NCBI RefSeq assembly: GCF_000739895.2
Contig: NZ_BBJS01000029.1
Location: forward strand, 1-51,959
Length of the DNA: 51,959 bases
Direction: 5' to 3'
Source: Sphingomonas paucimobilis NBRC 13935
Lineage (GTDB): Bacteria; Pseudomonadota; Alphaproteobacteria; Sphingomonadales; Sphingomonadaceae
A program made the position numbers and the translations under genes. Within the stretch, counting starts at the first letter, position 1, and every line of letters begins with the position of its first letter. The notes under the pieces were generated by a model. That model worked only from the letters and a program-made list of their open reading frames with translations. It was not told the DNA's origin and searched no databases. Of this stretch, positions 35,498-44,482 are shown piece after piece.

Positions 35498-36462
35498 ACG
35501 ACTTCGCGCCACTCGACCGACCGCCACCGCGCGGGCCCCGAACGGGCGCGACCATCGCGCTGATCCTGCTCGCCTTCGCCGCCGGGCTGATCCTGATGGC
35601 CTATGCGATGCGCAACCTGTCCTGGTTCGGCGGCACCACCACGACCGCACCGCGCGCCGTCACCGCCAAGCCGGGTAGCGGCACCAATGCCGAAACAGCC
35701 GGCGGCGATACCGCGCGGGCGGGAACCGATCCGGTCGCGCTCGCCACAAGGGAAGCGGCGCTGGCCGCGCAACTGGCGACGCTGGAAGCCCGCGCCGCCG
35801 CTATCGCCACCGATGCCGCCGCCGCGGGCACACAAGCCGGTCGCGCCGAATCGATCCTGGTCGCCGCCGCCGCGCGCCGCTCGATCGATCGCGGCCAGCC
35901 GCTCGGCTATCTGGAGGAGCAGCTCCGCACCCGCTTCGGCGGCAGCGAGCCGCGCGCCGTCACCGTGCTCATCATGGCCTCGCGCCAACCGGTCACGCTG
36001 GAGACGTTACGCCAGGGGCTCGACACGCTCAGCCCCGAACTGGTCGTCAACGCCAGCGACGGCTGGTGGGAGGGGCTTCGGCAGGAGCTGGGCCGGCTGA
36101 TCGTCATTCGCGAGGCGACCGCCCCCTCGTCCAATCCCAATGACCGGCTCGCTCGCGCCCAGCGGCTGCTCGACAGCGGTCAGGTGGAGGCCGCCCGGGC
36201 CGAGGTGACGCGTCTGCCGGGCGCCGGTGCGGCATCGGCGCAGGCGTGGCAGCGCGCCGCGCGCCGCTATGTGCTGTCGCATCACGCGCTCGACCTGATC
36301 GAGAATGCCGCGCTGGTCGCCCCGGTCACGGCGCCGGCGCCCATCGTGACCAGTCCGGTCGTCGGCACTCCCGACACCGCGTCCGACGAAACCCCTTCGC
36401 AAGGCTCCGGCGACCAGGCGGCACCCGCCCCCACGACCCAGCCGGTCGCACCCTCCATCTGA
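35494..36462 (+). CDS. Mitofilin/Mic60-like inner-membrane protein
   Basis: A 322-residue protein with a cytoplasmic N-terminus, one membrane helix (about 21-40), a long alanine-rich coiled coil (about 75-125) and a conserved C-terminal helical part (LEEQLRTRFGGSEP, LRQELGRLIVIRE). This is the layout of alphaproteobacterial Mic60 (COG4223), which lies beside hemC/hemD and can bend membranes. It is coupled to hemD by ATGA. The Pro/Thr-rich end after residue 285 is unusual and low in complexity. The bacterial function is inferred from family studies. Confidence 0.75.
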   Translation: MNDFAPLDRPPPRGPRTGATIALILLAFAAGLILMAYAMRNLSWFGGTTTTAPRAVTAKPGSGTNAETAGGDTARAGTDPVALATREAALAAQLATLEARAAAIATDAAAAGTQAGRAESILVAAAARRSIDRGQPLGYLEEQLRTRFGGSEPRAVTVLIMASRQPVTLETLRQGLDTLSPELVVNASDGWWEGLRQELGRLIVIREATAPSSNPNDRLARAQRLLDSGQVEAARAEVTRLPGAGAASAQAWQRAARRYVLSHHALDLIENAALVAPVTAPAPIVTSPVVGTPDTASDETPSQGSGDQAAPAPTTQPVAPSI

Positions 36463-36469
36463 TCGATCA

Positions 36470-36488
36470 ATCCGGGATTTTCCCGGAT
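36470..36488. promoter_or_regulatory. Perfect inverted repeat between mic60 and sensor kinase
   Basis: ATCCGGGA and TCCCGGAT flank TTT. It lies 7 bases after the Mic60-like stop and 12 or 36 bases before the kinase start candidates. It could be a weak terminator hairpin or an operator for the two-component genes. Confidence 0.45.
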
Positions 36489-36523
36489 GCCGCGCCGGCG
36501 TGGGCTGCGCCAGACAGGATGTC

Positions 36524-38170
36524 ATGACCGCGCCGCCCCGCCATTCCCCGATCGCGCCGGCCGGCATGGACGGTCATGCGGCGGCCGACCGGACCCGAGC
36601 CTTTAGGTGGCTCGATCGGCAGGATTGGTGGGCGCTGGCGCTCTATGCCCTGGCCTTTGCCGCCGCGCACCGCGCGTCGCATCTGTGGAGCGGATCGGGC
36701 TTCTACTCGCTCTGGTTCCCCGCCGCCGGGATCCGCCTGGCGCTGCTATGGCGGAGGGGGGCGCGGCTGACCCCGTGGATCGCGGCGGTCGAGGTCGCCG
36801 ACAATGTCGCGCTGGGCTTTGTCACGCTCGACCGCGCGGGTGGGGTGATGACCATCTGGGGCATCGTCCGCCCCGTCCTCGCTTATGGTCTGACGGTTGC
36901 GGGGATCACCTGGTTCGCAAGGCGGCGGCGCGCCACATTGCTGAGCGCGCCCATGCCCTTCGGTCTGGCGGCGACCCTGGCACCGCTGGCCGCCGCCGCG
37001 CTGGCGGTCCCGCAGGCGCTCTATAATCCCGAGCTCACCGGCGTGACCAATATGCGCGAGGTCATCGTCTCGCTCTCCGCCTTTGTCGTCGGAGATCTGC
37101 TGGGCACCCTGTTCGTCGCGCCGCCGCTTTTGTGGATCAGCGATCTGGTGCGGGGGCGGTGCTGGCAGAGCCCTGCGCGCCCCTCCGCCGCGGTCCTGGC
37201 GGAAACGGTGGGCGTATTGGCCCTGGGCCTGGGGCTGTCGCGTGTGCTCGCCGCCGGGGGGCTAGGGATGCAGCCGGCGCCCGTGCTGGTCGCGGTCGCT
37301 TGGATCGGGTTGCGCTTCGGCCGGGCCATCGCCTGGGTGGCGTTGCTGATCGTCGTGCTACTCGTCCTGCCCGATACGGCGGGGGCGATGAACACGCCCG
37401 AGCGGTTGCAGCGCCATCTGGCGCTCGCGACCATCGTCGTCGCGGGTTATCTGGCGGGCAGCTTCGCCGATGCCCAAGCCACGGCGCGCGCGACGCTGGA
37501 ACGACGCGACCGGCTGCTCTTCCAGGCCGAGCGACTGAAGACGCTGCGCGCCATGTCGGTCGCGGTGATCCACGAGGCGAGCCAGCCGCTGTCGACCCTG
37601 GCGATCGAAGCGCGGCATCTGCGCATGCTGACCGCGACGATCGGGGGTGAGGTGGCCGAGAGCGCGGCGCTGATCGATCGCAAGGCCGATCACCTGGCGA
37701 CGATGATCCGGCGCTTACGACGCTTCGGCAGCCATGGCGCCGACCCGCCCCAGCCGGTCGCCATCGCCACGCTGATCGACATGGTCGCGCCGCTGGCCCG
37801 CGCCGAGGCGCGCGATGCCGGGGTTCCGCTGGAGATTGGGAGCGTCCCGCCAGACCGCTTCGTACTGGCGCAGGAGGTGGAGCTGGCGCAGGCGGTGATG
37901 AACCTACTGCGCAACGCGGTGCAGGCGGCCGGTGAGCTGACCCCGCCGTCACCTGTCACGCTGTCGGCCGGCGCCGAACGGGGCCGCGCGATCCTGTCGG
38001 TAACGAACCAGGCCGCCGCGACGTCCGCGCCCAAGGATGGCGGCATGGGCGTCGGCACCTTCATCGCCCGCGCGATCGTCGAGGCGCATGGCGGCGCCCT
38101 GTCGCGCACCCGGCTGGCCGACGGCACCGTCCTCGCCACCCTGTCGCTTCCGCTGGTCGAGCCACGATGA
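36524..38170 (+). CDS. MASE1-domain sensor histidine kinase
   Basis: A 548-residue membrane kinase. Residues about 35-330 form a MASE1-type sensor with eight or so membrane helices (FYSLWFPAAGIRLALLW is typical). The phosphoacceptor histidine is H350 in VIHEASQPLSTLAIEARHL. The ATPase domain has the N box LLRNAVQAA and a glycine-rich GGMGVGTFIARAIVEAHGG. The ATG could also be at 36500 (eight more residues). It overlaps the response regulator by ATGA. MASE1 ligands are not known. Its position after hem genes may be chance or may hint at a link to haem or membrane status. Confidence 0.85.
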   Translation: MTAPPRHSPIAPAGMDGHAAADRTRAFRWLDRQDWWALALYALAFAAAHRASHLWSGSGFYSLWFPAAGIRLALLWRRGARLTPWIAAVEVADNVALGFVTLDRAGGVMTIWGIVRPVLAYGLTVAGITWFARRRRATLLSAPMPFGLAATLAPLAAAALAVPQALYNPELTGVTNMREVIVSLSAFVVGDLLGTLFVAPPLLWISDLVRGRCWQSPARPSAAVLAETVGVLALGLGLSRVLAAGGLGMQPAPVLVAVAWIGLRFGRAIAWVALLIVVLLVLPDTAGAMNTPERLQRHLALATIVVAGYLAGSFADAQATARATLERRDRLLFQAERLKTLRAMSVAVIHEASQPLSTLAIEARHLRMLTATIGGEVAESAALIDRKADHLATMIRRLRRFGSHGADPPQPVAIATLIDMVAPLARAEARDAGVPLEIGSVPPDRFVLAQEVELAQAVMNLLRNAVQAAGELTPPSPVTLSAGAERGRAILSVTNQAAATSAPKDGGMGVGTFIARAIVEAHGGALSRTRLADGTVLATLSLPLVEPR

Positions 38171-38763
38171 CGCCACCCGCCCCCGATCCTGCCGGTGCGA
38201 TCGTCCATGTCGTCGATGACGATCCCGATCTGGGTGCGGCGATCGCGCGGATGCTGGCGCGGCAGGGTTTCGTCACCCGGGCCTTTTGCGATCCCGCCAC
38301 GCTTCTGGATCAATATTCCACGATGCCGGCGCATGCGGTGGTCAGCGACGTGATGATGGGTGATCTCGACGGGTTCGGCTTTGCCGATCGCCTGCGCGCG
38401 CTCGATCCGCATGTCGCGATCCTGTTCATCACCGCCTGGCCGACCACCGCCGACGCCGTCGACGCGGTGCGCCGGCATGGCGGGCTCGACTATCTCGAAA
38501 AACCGATCGACGAGGCGCGGCTGGGCGCATCCTTGCGCGAAGGAATCGCCTGGTCACGCGATCGGCGCGCGGCGGCGGCGCGGCTGGCCGAACTGTCCCC
38601 GCGCGAACGTCAGGTGTTCGATCTGATGGTCCAGGGCCATGGCAACAAGGCGATGGCGGGGCTGCTCGGCCTGTCGCCCAAGACGATCGAGGATCACCGC
38701 GCTGCCGTCTTCGCCAAGACCCGGACGCAAAGCGTGGCGCAGTTGATCGCCCTGGCTCGCTGA
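38167..38763 (+). CDS. FixJ-type response regulator
   Basis: A 198-residue regulator with a receiver domain (acidic DDD at 17-19, phosphoacceptor D61 in VVSDVMMGD, the Thr in FITAWP and Lys in YLEKPID) and a LuxR/FixJ helix-turn-helix (LSPRERQVFDLMVQGHGNKA, LSPKTIEDHRAAVFAKT). It is translated together with the kinase through an ATGA overlap and is its likely partner. Target genes are unknown. Confidence 0.92.
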   Translation: MTPPAPDPAGAIVHVVDDDPDLGAAIARMLARQGFVTRAFCDPATLLDQYSTMPAHAVVSDVMMGDLDGFGFADRLRALDPHVAILFITAWPTTADAVDAVRRHGGLDYLEKPIDEARLGASLREGIAWSRDRRAAAARLAELSPRERQVFDLMVQGHGNKAMAGLLGLSPKTIEDHRAAVFAKTRTQSVAQLIALAR

Positions 38764-38828
38764 TCGACCGGGGGAGCGCGATCCCGCTCCCTGCGTTGTA
38801 GGCGCATGGATTTGCCGGAGATTTGTGG

Positions 38829-39599
38829 ATGATTCGCCCCAACCGCGCCAAGACATGGATCGCGGCCTGTGCCCTGCTGCCGCTCGCCGCTTGCGGCAAG
38901 GGCGGCGAGAGCCAGGACGAGACCTATACGGTCCGCACGCCCAGCCCGACCCCGTCGGCCAGCCCGACCAATGCCGAGGCGCCGGGCCCGGAGGCCACAG
39001 CTCAACCGATCAGCCGCCCCGCCGAGCCCGAAGGCGTACTCGCCTGCTCCGCCGAACGCGGGCAGGCGGCGGCGCAGCGGCTGGTGAAGATCTGCACCTC
39101 CGTGTCTCCGGCCACCCATCCGCCCTGCAATGTGGCCAATAGCTGCGCGCTGATCGAGGACGAGATCGCACGCAGTTGCGCGCTGCTGGGCGAGGATGCC
39201 TCGACGACGTCCGGCTGTTCGGTCGACGCCAAGAGCGACGCGGCCGCCGCGGCCGTGGTCCGGCGCTACTATGCCGCGCTCAACGCGCATGACTATTCCA
39301 CGGCGTGGCAGCAATGGGGGCCCGACGGCCGACCGGGCCAGCGTTTCACCGATTTCCAGAAGGGCTTTGCGGAGACCCGCGCGACCCGCGTGACGATCGG
39401 CCGCATGGGCCCCAGCGAGGGTGCGGCAGGGTCGATCTATGCGACGATCCCGGTGACCGTCGATGCGCAGCTCGATGATGGGAAGCAGCAGCGCTTCACG
39501 GGGCAATATGTCGTGCGGCGGGTCAATGACGTGCCCGGTGCCAGCGCGGATCAGTTGCGGTGGCACATCGATTCGGCGACGCTGAAGCCGGTGGGATAA
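38829..39599 (+). CDS. Hypothetical lipoprotein
   Basis: A 256-residue protein with a lipoprotein signal: a basic start, a hydrophobic core and the lipobox LAAC, so C22 or nearby would be lipidated. A Pro/Thr/Ser-rich linker (about 30-60) leads to a domain with several cysteines (LACSAERG, KICTSV, PPCNVANSC, RSCALL, GCSVDA). A C-terminal NTF2/SnoaL-like region follows (VVRRYYAALNAHDYSTAWQQW, YATIPVTVDAQL). I recognise no named function. GGAG precedes the ATG at 38829. A family A repeat follows the stop. Confidence 0.72.
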   Translation: MIRPNRAKTWIAACALLPLAACGKGGESQDETYTVRTPSPTPSASPTNAEAPGPEATAQPISRPAEPEGVLACSAERGQAAAQRLVKICTSVSPATHPPCNVANSCALIEDEIARSCALLGEDASTTSGCSVDAKSDAAAAAVVRRYYAALNAHDYSTAWQQWGPDGRPGQRFTDFQKGFAETRATRVTIGRMGPSEGAAGSIYATIPVTVDAQLDDGKQQRFTGQYVVRRVNDVPGASADQLRWHIDSATLKPVG

Positions 39600-39605
39600 T
39601 CGCCT

Positions 39606-39685
39606 GGCCTTCGACTTCGCTCAGGCTGAACGGCGGTTAGGACCATATCCCACCCTCCGTTCGCACTGAGCGAAGTCGAAGTGCA
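39606..39685. repeat. Paired copy of repeat family A
   Basis: A GGCCTTCGACTTCGCTCAGG unit (39606-39633) is followed by the inverted variant unit GTTCGCACTGAGCGAAGTCG (39657-39685). It lies between the convergent lipoprotein and ftsK genes. Confidence 0.85.
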
Positions 39686-39702
39686 TGCCCCACAACCCGC
39701 CG

Positions 39703-42024
39703 TTAAATCGGATGCCCTTCGGTATCGCGAAGCACCTCACGCCGGCCGACATGATCCGGGCGGCCGACAATACCGTCGGTCTCCATCCGCTCAATGAGCC
39801 GCGCCGCCGAGTTATAGCCGATCCGCAACTGCCGCTGAAGCCAGGAGGTCGAGGCCTTCTGGCTCTCGCACACCAGCTGGATCGCCGCGCGATATTGCTG
39901 GTCCTCGGCTGAATCCTCGCCCGTGGGCGCGCCGTCGAGCGCGAAGCTCTCCGCCGGCTCCTCGGTGACCGACGAGATATAGTCGGGCTGCCCCTGCGAC
40001 CGCCAATGGTCCGCCACACGGTGCACTTCGTCGTCCGAGACGAAGGGGCCATGGACGCGCACGATGCCCTTGCCGCCCGGCATATAGAGCATGTCGCCCC
40101 GGCCCAGCAGCTGTTCGGCCCCCTGCTCGCCCAGGATGGTGCGCGAGTCGATCTTCGAGGTGACGTGGAAGGAGATACGGGTCGGCAAATTCGCCTTGAT
40201 GACGCCGGTGATGACGTCGACCGAGGGGCGCTGCGTCGCCATGATCAGGTGGATGCCCGCCGCGCGCGCCTTTTGCGCCAGCCGCTGGATCAGGAATTCG
40301 ACTTCCTTGCCCGCCGTCATCATCAGGTCGGCCAGCTCGTCGACGATCACGACAATCTGCGGCAGCGGTTCGTATTCGAGCTTTTCCTCCTCATAGACCG
40401 GCTGGCCGGTTTCCGGGTGATAGCCCGTCTGCACCTTGCGGCCGAGCGGCTGGCCCTTGGCCTTGGCCGCGCGCACCTTGTCGTTGAAGCTGGCGAGGCT
40501 GCGCACGCCGACCGAGGACATTTGGCGATAGCGGTCCTCCATCGTCTCGACCGCCCATTTCAGCGCGCGGACCGCCTTGGCGGGATCGGTGACGACCGGG
40601 GACAGAAGGTGCGGAATGTCGTCATACATCGACAGTTCGAGCATCTTGGGGTCGATCATGATCATCCGGCACTGCTCGGGCGTCAGACGGTAGAGCAGCG
40701 ACAGGATCATGCCGTTGAGGCCGACCGACTTGCCCGAACCCGTCGTACCCGCGACCAGCAGATGGGGCATCGGCGCGAGGTCCGCCACGACCGGGTCGCC
40801 CGCGATATTCTTGCCCAGGATGATGGGCAATTGTGCCGCCTGATCGGCGAAGCTCTGCGACGCGACGAGTTCGTGCAGCGACACCATCTCGCGCTTGGCG
40901 TTGGGCAGTTCGATGCCGATCACGTTGCGCCCCGGAATCACCGCGACGCGCGCCGAGATCGCCGACATGTTGCGCGCGATATCGTCGGCCAGCGCGATGA
41001 CGCGGTTCGCCTTGATGCCGGGCGCCGGCTCCAGTTCGTACATGGTGACGACCGGGCCGGGGCGCACCTCGACGATCGCGCCCTGCACGCGGAAGTCGTC
41101 GAGCACATTTTCGAGCAGCCGCGCATTGCGCTCCAGCGCCGCCTTGTCGATCGCGCCGGCCGAGGACGGCGGCGACGGGGTCAGCAGGTCGAGACCGGGC
41201 AGTTGATAGGGCGCATCGCGATCGGCGCTCGCCTTGGGCCGCGCCGGCGCGGGCGCGAGCTGGCGATCGGCGATGACCGGGGCGGGACGATCCTCGCGCA
41301 CCGGCACCGCCTTGCGCGCCAGGGTCAGCGGCTCCTCATCCTCTTCCTCATCGGCGTAGAGCGACTCGTCCTCATCGTCCCACGGCATCCCGTCGGCCTC
41401 GTCGCCCGACGCGTCGGCCCGGCGACGGCGCAGCCGCGCAAGCCCGCGTTCGGCCAGATCGAGCTCCAGGCTGCGGCCCCACAAAAACGCGCCACCGATC
41501 GCGAAGGCGAGGCCGATCCCCACCGATCCCCAGGTGACCACCGCCGGCTGCCCGCTGAGCGCCAGCGCCCAGCGCACGACATTGACGACCGACAGCCCGA
41601 TCACCCCGCCCCAACCGGCGGGCAGCGCCAGCACCGCCGAGTCGGAGACGAAGGACAAGGCACAGGCCATCAGCGCCACGCCGATCACCGCCTGCCGCAG
41701 CATCCGCACCCAGCGCCCCGCCGGACGGTCGCGCCACAGCCGGGTCGCGATGATCGGCCCGACCGGCAGGATCAGTGCGACGGCGGGCCCGAACAGGGTC
41801 AGCGCGATATCGGCGATCCACGCGCCGGGCAGCCCCAGCCAGTTGGCGGGCACCGCGCCCGAGGCGGTGTTGAGCGCGGGGTCGCTTGCCCGGTAGCTGG
41901 CCAGCGCCAGCACCAGCATCAGCGTGACGGCAAATAATGCGATCGCCGTGACCAGCGCGCCGCTGCGCACGGCCCCCGCCTTCACCGTCTCGCGCCATAA
42001 TACCGGCTGCGCGCGGCTGGCCAT
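39703..42024 (-). CDS. ftsK: DNA translocase FtsK
   Basis: FtsK pumps chromosome ends through the division septum and activates XerCD recombination at dif. The 773-residue protein has four N-terminal membrane helices (to about 165), an acidic linker, the Walker A motif GTTGSGKSVG with K432, Walker B (IVVIVDELADLMM) and a C-terminal winged-helix gamma domain (QLVCESQKASTSWLQRQLRI, AARLIERME) that reads KOPS sites. The linker is short compared with E. coli FtsK (1329 residues), which is normal for this class. It is divergent from the hydroxylase at 42149. Confidence 0.96.
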   Translation of the reverse strand: MASRAQPVLWRETVKAGAVRSGALVTAIALFAVTLMLVLALASYRASDPALNTASGAVPANWLGLPGAWIADIALTLFGPAVALILPVGPIIATRLWRDRPAGRWVRMLRQAVIGVALMACALSFVSDSAVLALPAGWGGVIGLSVVNVVRWALALSGQPAVVTWGSVGIGLAFAIGGAFLWGRSLELDLAERGLARLRRRRADASGDEADGMPWDDEDESLYADEEEDEEPLTLARKAVPVREDRPAPVIADRQLAPAPARPKASADRDAPYQLPGLDLLTPSPPSSAGAIDKAALERNARLLENVLDDFRVQGAIVEVRPGPVVTMYELEPAPGIKANRVIALADDIARNMSAISARVAVIPGRNVIGIELPNAKREMVSLHELVASQSFADQAAQLPIILGKNIAGDPVVADLAPMPHLLVAGTTGSGKSVGLNGMILSLLYRLTPEQCRMIMIDPKMLELSMYDDIPHLLSPVVTDPAKAVRALKWAVETMEDRYRQMSSVGVRSLASFNDKVRAAKAKGQPLGRKVQTGYHPETGQPVYEEEKLEYEPLPQIVVIVDELADLMMTAGKEVEFLIQRLAQKARAAGIHLIMATQRPSVDVITGVIKANLPTRISFHVTSKIDSRTILGEQGAEQLLGRGDMLYMPGGKGIVRVHGPFVSDDEVHRVADHWRSQGQPDYISSVTEEPAESFALDGAPTGEDSAEDQQYRAAIQLVCESQKASTSWLQRQLRIGYNSAARLIERMETDGIVGRPDHVGRREVLRDTEGHPI

Positions 42025-42083
42025 GGGTGTTGTCCTTCAGGAATGTCCGAAAATCCGAGGAAAATTCATCGCCTCTGGCGGTT

Positions 42084-42101
42084 CTCCCGTCAAGGCGGGA
42101 G
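42084..42101. promoter_or_regulatory. Inverted repeat in ftsK/ubiH-type intergenic region
   Basis: CTCCCG and CGGGAG are separated by TCAAGG. It lies 48 bases upstream of the hydroxylase start and could be a leader hairpin or operator. Confidence 0.3.
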
Positions 42102-42148
42102 CGTCTGCCGCATTGTTTGGCGCGGTGGTAAGGTCTAGGAGCATTCCC

Positions 42149-43363
42149 ATGGATAGCGACGTCATCATCCTCGGCGGCGGCCTGGTCGGCGCGACTTTGG
42201 GCGTCGGGCTGGCCGCGCATGGCCTGTCTTCGATCATCGTCGATCCCGCCGACCCGGCGGTGATCCTGGCCCCCGGTTTCGACGGTCGCGCTTCGGCCGT
42301 CGCCTCGGCGAGCTGGCGGATGCTGGACGCGATCGGAATCGGCGCGAAACTGGCGGGCCAGGGTTGCGAGATCCGGCATATCCGGGTCAGCGACGGGCTG
42401 GAGCCGGGCGCGCTCGACTTCATTCCCGATGCCGATGACGGCGCGCTGGGCACGATGTTCGAGAACAAGCTGCTGCGCCGTGCGATCCATGAAGCCGCCA
42501 AGGAGGCGGAACTGGTCGACCTGCGGATGCAGACGCGCGCGGTATCGGTCGAGCGGGGGCCTGCGGGCGTCACCGCTACTTTAAGCGACGGCACCACCGT
42601 CCGCGCGCCGCTGCTCATTGCCGCCGAGGGGCGCCAATCGCCGACTCGCGAAGCGGCGGGAATCAAGGTGGCGCGCTGGTCGTACGACCACAAGGCGATC
42701 ATCAGCGCCTTCCACCACGAGGTTGCCCACGAAAATATCGCGTTCGAGATCTTCTATCCCACCGGCCCCTTTGCGCTGCTGCCCCTGCCGGACGACGAGA
42801 TCGGGCATCGCTCGGCGATCGTCTGGTCGGTGCCGGGGCGCGATGGCGATGCCATGCTCAAACTGTCCGACCGCGCCTTCCTGGCCGAGGCGGAGAAGAG
42901 CATGGGCGGGTTCCTGGGTACGCTCAGCCATGCCTCCCCGCGTTCGGCCTATCCGCTGGGTTTCCACCGCGCCGCGACGATGACGGGCGAGCGGCTGGTG
43001 CTGGTCGGCGACTCGGCGCATGGCATCCACCCAATCGCGGGCCAGGGCGTAAATCTGGGGTATCGCGACGTCGCCGCACTGGTCGAGGTGCTGGTCGAGG
43101 GCAAGCGGACCGGCATGGATCTGGGCGATGCCGCGCTTCTCCAGCGCTATCAGCAATGGCGCGGGCTCGACACGCTGATGGTGTCGGTGGCGACCGACAG
43201 CTTCAACCGCATCTTCGGCGTGCCGGGCAAGACCGCGAGCGCGATCCGGCGGCTGGGCATCACCGCGATCAACCATATCCCGCCGCTCAAGAACCGCTTC
43301 ATGGCAGAGGCGCGCGGTGAAACCGGCCAACTGCCCCGGTTGTTGCAGGGCGTGATGGTCTGA
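42149..43363 (+). CDS. UbiH/UbiF/Coq6-type FAD-dependent hydroxylase
   Basis: A 404-residue flavoprotein monooxygenase, most likely one of the ring hydroxylases of ubiquinone synthesis. FAD-binding motifs are VIILGGGLVGATLG at the N-terminus and LVGDSAHGIHPIAGQGVNLGYRD (second FAD site). Which ring carbon it acts on cannot be told: alphaproteobacteria use varied sets (UbiH, UbiF, UbiI, UbiL, UbiM). AGGAG precedes the ATG at 42149; the open frame reaches back into ftsK's antisense. A VOC gene follows after 19 bases. Confidence 0.88.
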   Translation: MDSDVIILGGGLVGATLGVGLAAHGLSSIIVDPADPAVILAPGFDGRASAVASASWRMLDAIGIGAKLAGQGCEIRHIRVSDGLEPGALDFIPDADDGALGTMFENKLLRRAIHEAAKEAELVDLRMQTRAVSVERGPAGVTATLSDGTTVRAPLLIAAEGRQSPTREAAGIKVARWSYDHKAIISAFHHEVAHENIAFEIFYPTGPFALLPLPDDEIGHRSAIVWSVPGRDGDAMLKLSDRAFLAEAEKSMGGFLGTLSHASPRSAYPLGFHRAATMTGERLVLVGDSAHGIHPIAGQGVNLGYRDVAALVEVLVEGKRTGMDLGDAALLQRYQQWRGLDTLMVSVATDSFNRIFGVPGKTASAIRRLGITAINHIPPLKNRFMAEARGETGQLPRLLQGVMV

Positions 43364-43382
43364 CCACAGGAGCAAGATAGCG

Positions 43383-43796
43383 ATGCGGCCCGATATCATT
43401 CCCTGCCTCCGGTACGAGAATGCGCCGCGCGCCATCGATTTCCTCTGTGAAGCCTTCGGGTTCGAACGGCATGCGGTGTTTGCCGATCCGGACGATCCGA
43501 CCGTCATCCATCATGCGCAACTGCTCTGGCAGGACCGCATGATCATGGTGTCGAGCGCGCTGTTCACGCCCCATGCCGCCGTCGCGGGATCGAAGACACC
43601 GACCCAGGCGGGCGGGGTGACGATGGACCTGTATCTGGTCGTCAAGGATGTCGATGCCCATGCGACGCAGGCGCGTGCGGGTGGCGCGACGATCCTCATG
43701 GAACCGGAGGACAAGCCCTATGGCGGCCGAGGCTATGCCGCGCGCGACCCCGAAGGCCATGTCTGGAGCTTTGGCAGCTATGATCCCTGGGCCTGA
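43383..43796 (+). CDS. VOC-superfamily (glyoxalase/bleomycin-resistance-like) protein
   Basis: A 137-residue protein made of the two beta-alpha-beta-beta-beta units of the VOC fold: CLRYENAPRAIDFLCEAFGF at the N-terminus and RGYAARDPEGHVWSFGSYDPW near the C-terminus. It is closer to PhnB/YdcE-like proteins than to glyoxalase I. The reaction is unknown. CAGGAG lies 11 bases ahead of the ATG. Its last 17 bases overlap the next gene. Confidence 0.82.
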   Translation: MRPDIIPCLRYENAPRAIDFLCEAFGFERHAVFADPDDPTVIHHAQLLWQDRMIMVSSALFTPHAAVAGSKTPTQAGGVTMDLYLVVKDVDAHATQARAGGATILMEPEDKPYGGRGYAARDPEGHVWSFGSYDPWA

Positions 43797-44352
43797 TTAT
43801 CCTAGCCACCCCGCCCGCCCCGCCCGAGGGCCGATCCGCGACCGGCGCCAGAGCGGCGTCGCGCGCGGCATGGGCGTGGCCTTACTGGTCGTCATTTTGA
43901 CTCTGGCGGTGAGTTGGAGCTTTGCCCCCATCCTGTCGCCGACCGACCGGGTCCTGCGCGCGGTGGCGGCGGCGACGGTCGCGGCTTTATGGCTGGCGGC
44001 GGCGATCGGGCATGTCGCGGCGCTCCGCTTCGAATCGCCGGCCGATATCGATGCGGCGGCGGGCGGGGGCGGCGATTCGCCGCGTGTCGTCATGGCCAAT
44101 GCGGTGCTCCGCAACACGCTGGAGCAGGTGGTGCTGGCGATCCCGGCCTATCTGGCGCTGGCCTGGGTAGTGGAAGGATCGGGCGTGATGGTCCCGGCGC
44201 TCGCCACGCTGTTCTCGATCGGGCGGACGCTGTTCTGGACCAACTACGCGCGTGGCGCGGTGGCGCGCAGCTTTGGTTTCGCGCTGAGTTTCTATTCCAG
44301 CGTGGCGGCGCTGGTTATCGTGTTGGTGGCGCTGATCGCGCGGTTGATGTGA
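43780..44352 (+). CDS. MAPEG family membrane protein
   Basis: A 190-residue protein with four predicted membrane helices. The segment NAVLRNTLEQVVLAIPAYLAL and FSIGRTLFWTNYARGAVARSFGF match the MAPEG (membrane-associated eicosanoid/glutathione) family, whose bacterial members are largely uncharacterised; some use glutathione. The ATG at 43780 lies inside the VOC gene and gives a full-length protein, so the two are probably co-expressed. A later in-frame ATG (MGVALL, near 43870) would remove a Pro/Arg-rich N-terminus and cannot be excluded. Confidence 0.72.
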   Translation: MIPGPDYPSHPARPARGPIRDRRQSGVARGMGVALLVVILTLAVSWSFAPILSPTDRVLRAVAAATVAALWLAAAIGHVAALRFESPADIDAAAGGGGDSPRVVMANAVLRNTLEQVVLAIPAYLALAWVVEGSGVMVPALATLFSIGRTLFWTNYARGAVARSFGFALSFYSSVAALVIVLVALIARLM

Positions 44353-44362
44353 ATCCTTACCT

Positions 44363-44449
44363 CCGATCGTACTGAGCGAAGTCGAAGTGCACGTTATGCC
44401 CTTGCGGATGGCCCCTTCCCTTGGCCTTCGACTTCGCTCAGGCTGAACT
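44363..44449. repeat. Paired copy of repeat family A
   Basis: The unit ACTGAGCGAAGTCGAAGTGC (within 44363-44391) is followed by the inverted unit GGCCTTCGACTTCGCTCAGG (within 44423-44449). It lies between the convergent MAPEG and Trm112 genes. The order of the two unit types is the reverse of that at 39606-39685. Confidence 0.85.
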
Positions 44450-44482
44450 GGGGTTGGGGTTAGGCCCGAACGGTGCGTGGGC

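Noticed and set aside
40006..41937. Plus-strand open frame of 643 codons
   Set aside because: It mirrors ftsK; no recognisable domain.
44353..44482. Possible tRNA or small RNA between the MAPEG and Trm112 genes
   Set aside because: The symmetry is explained by repeat family A; no cloverleaf or CCA end is visible.
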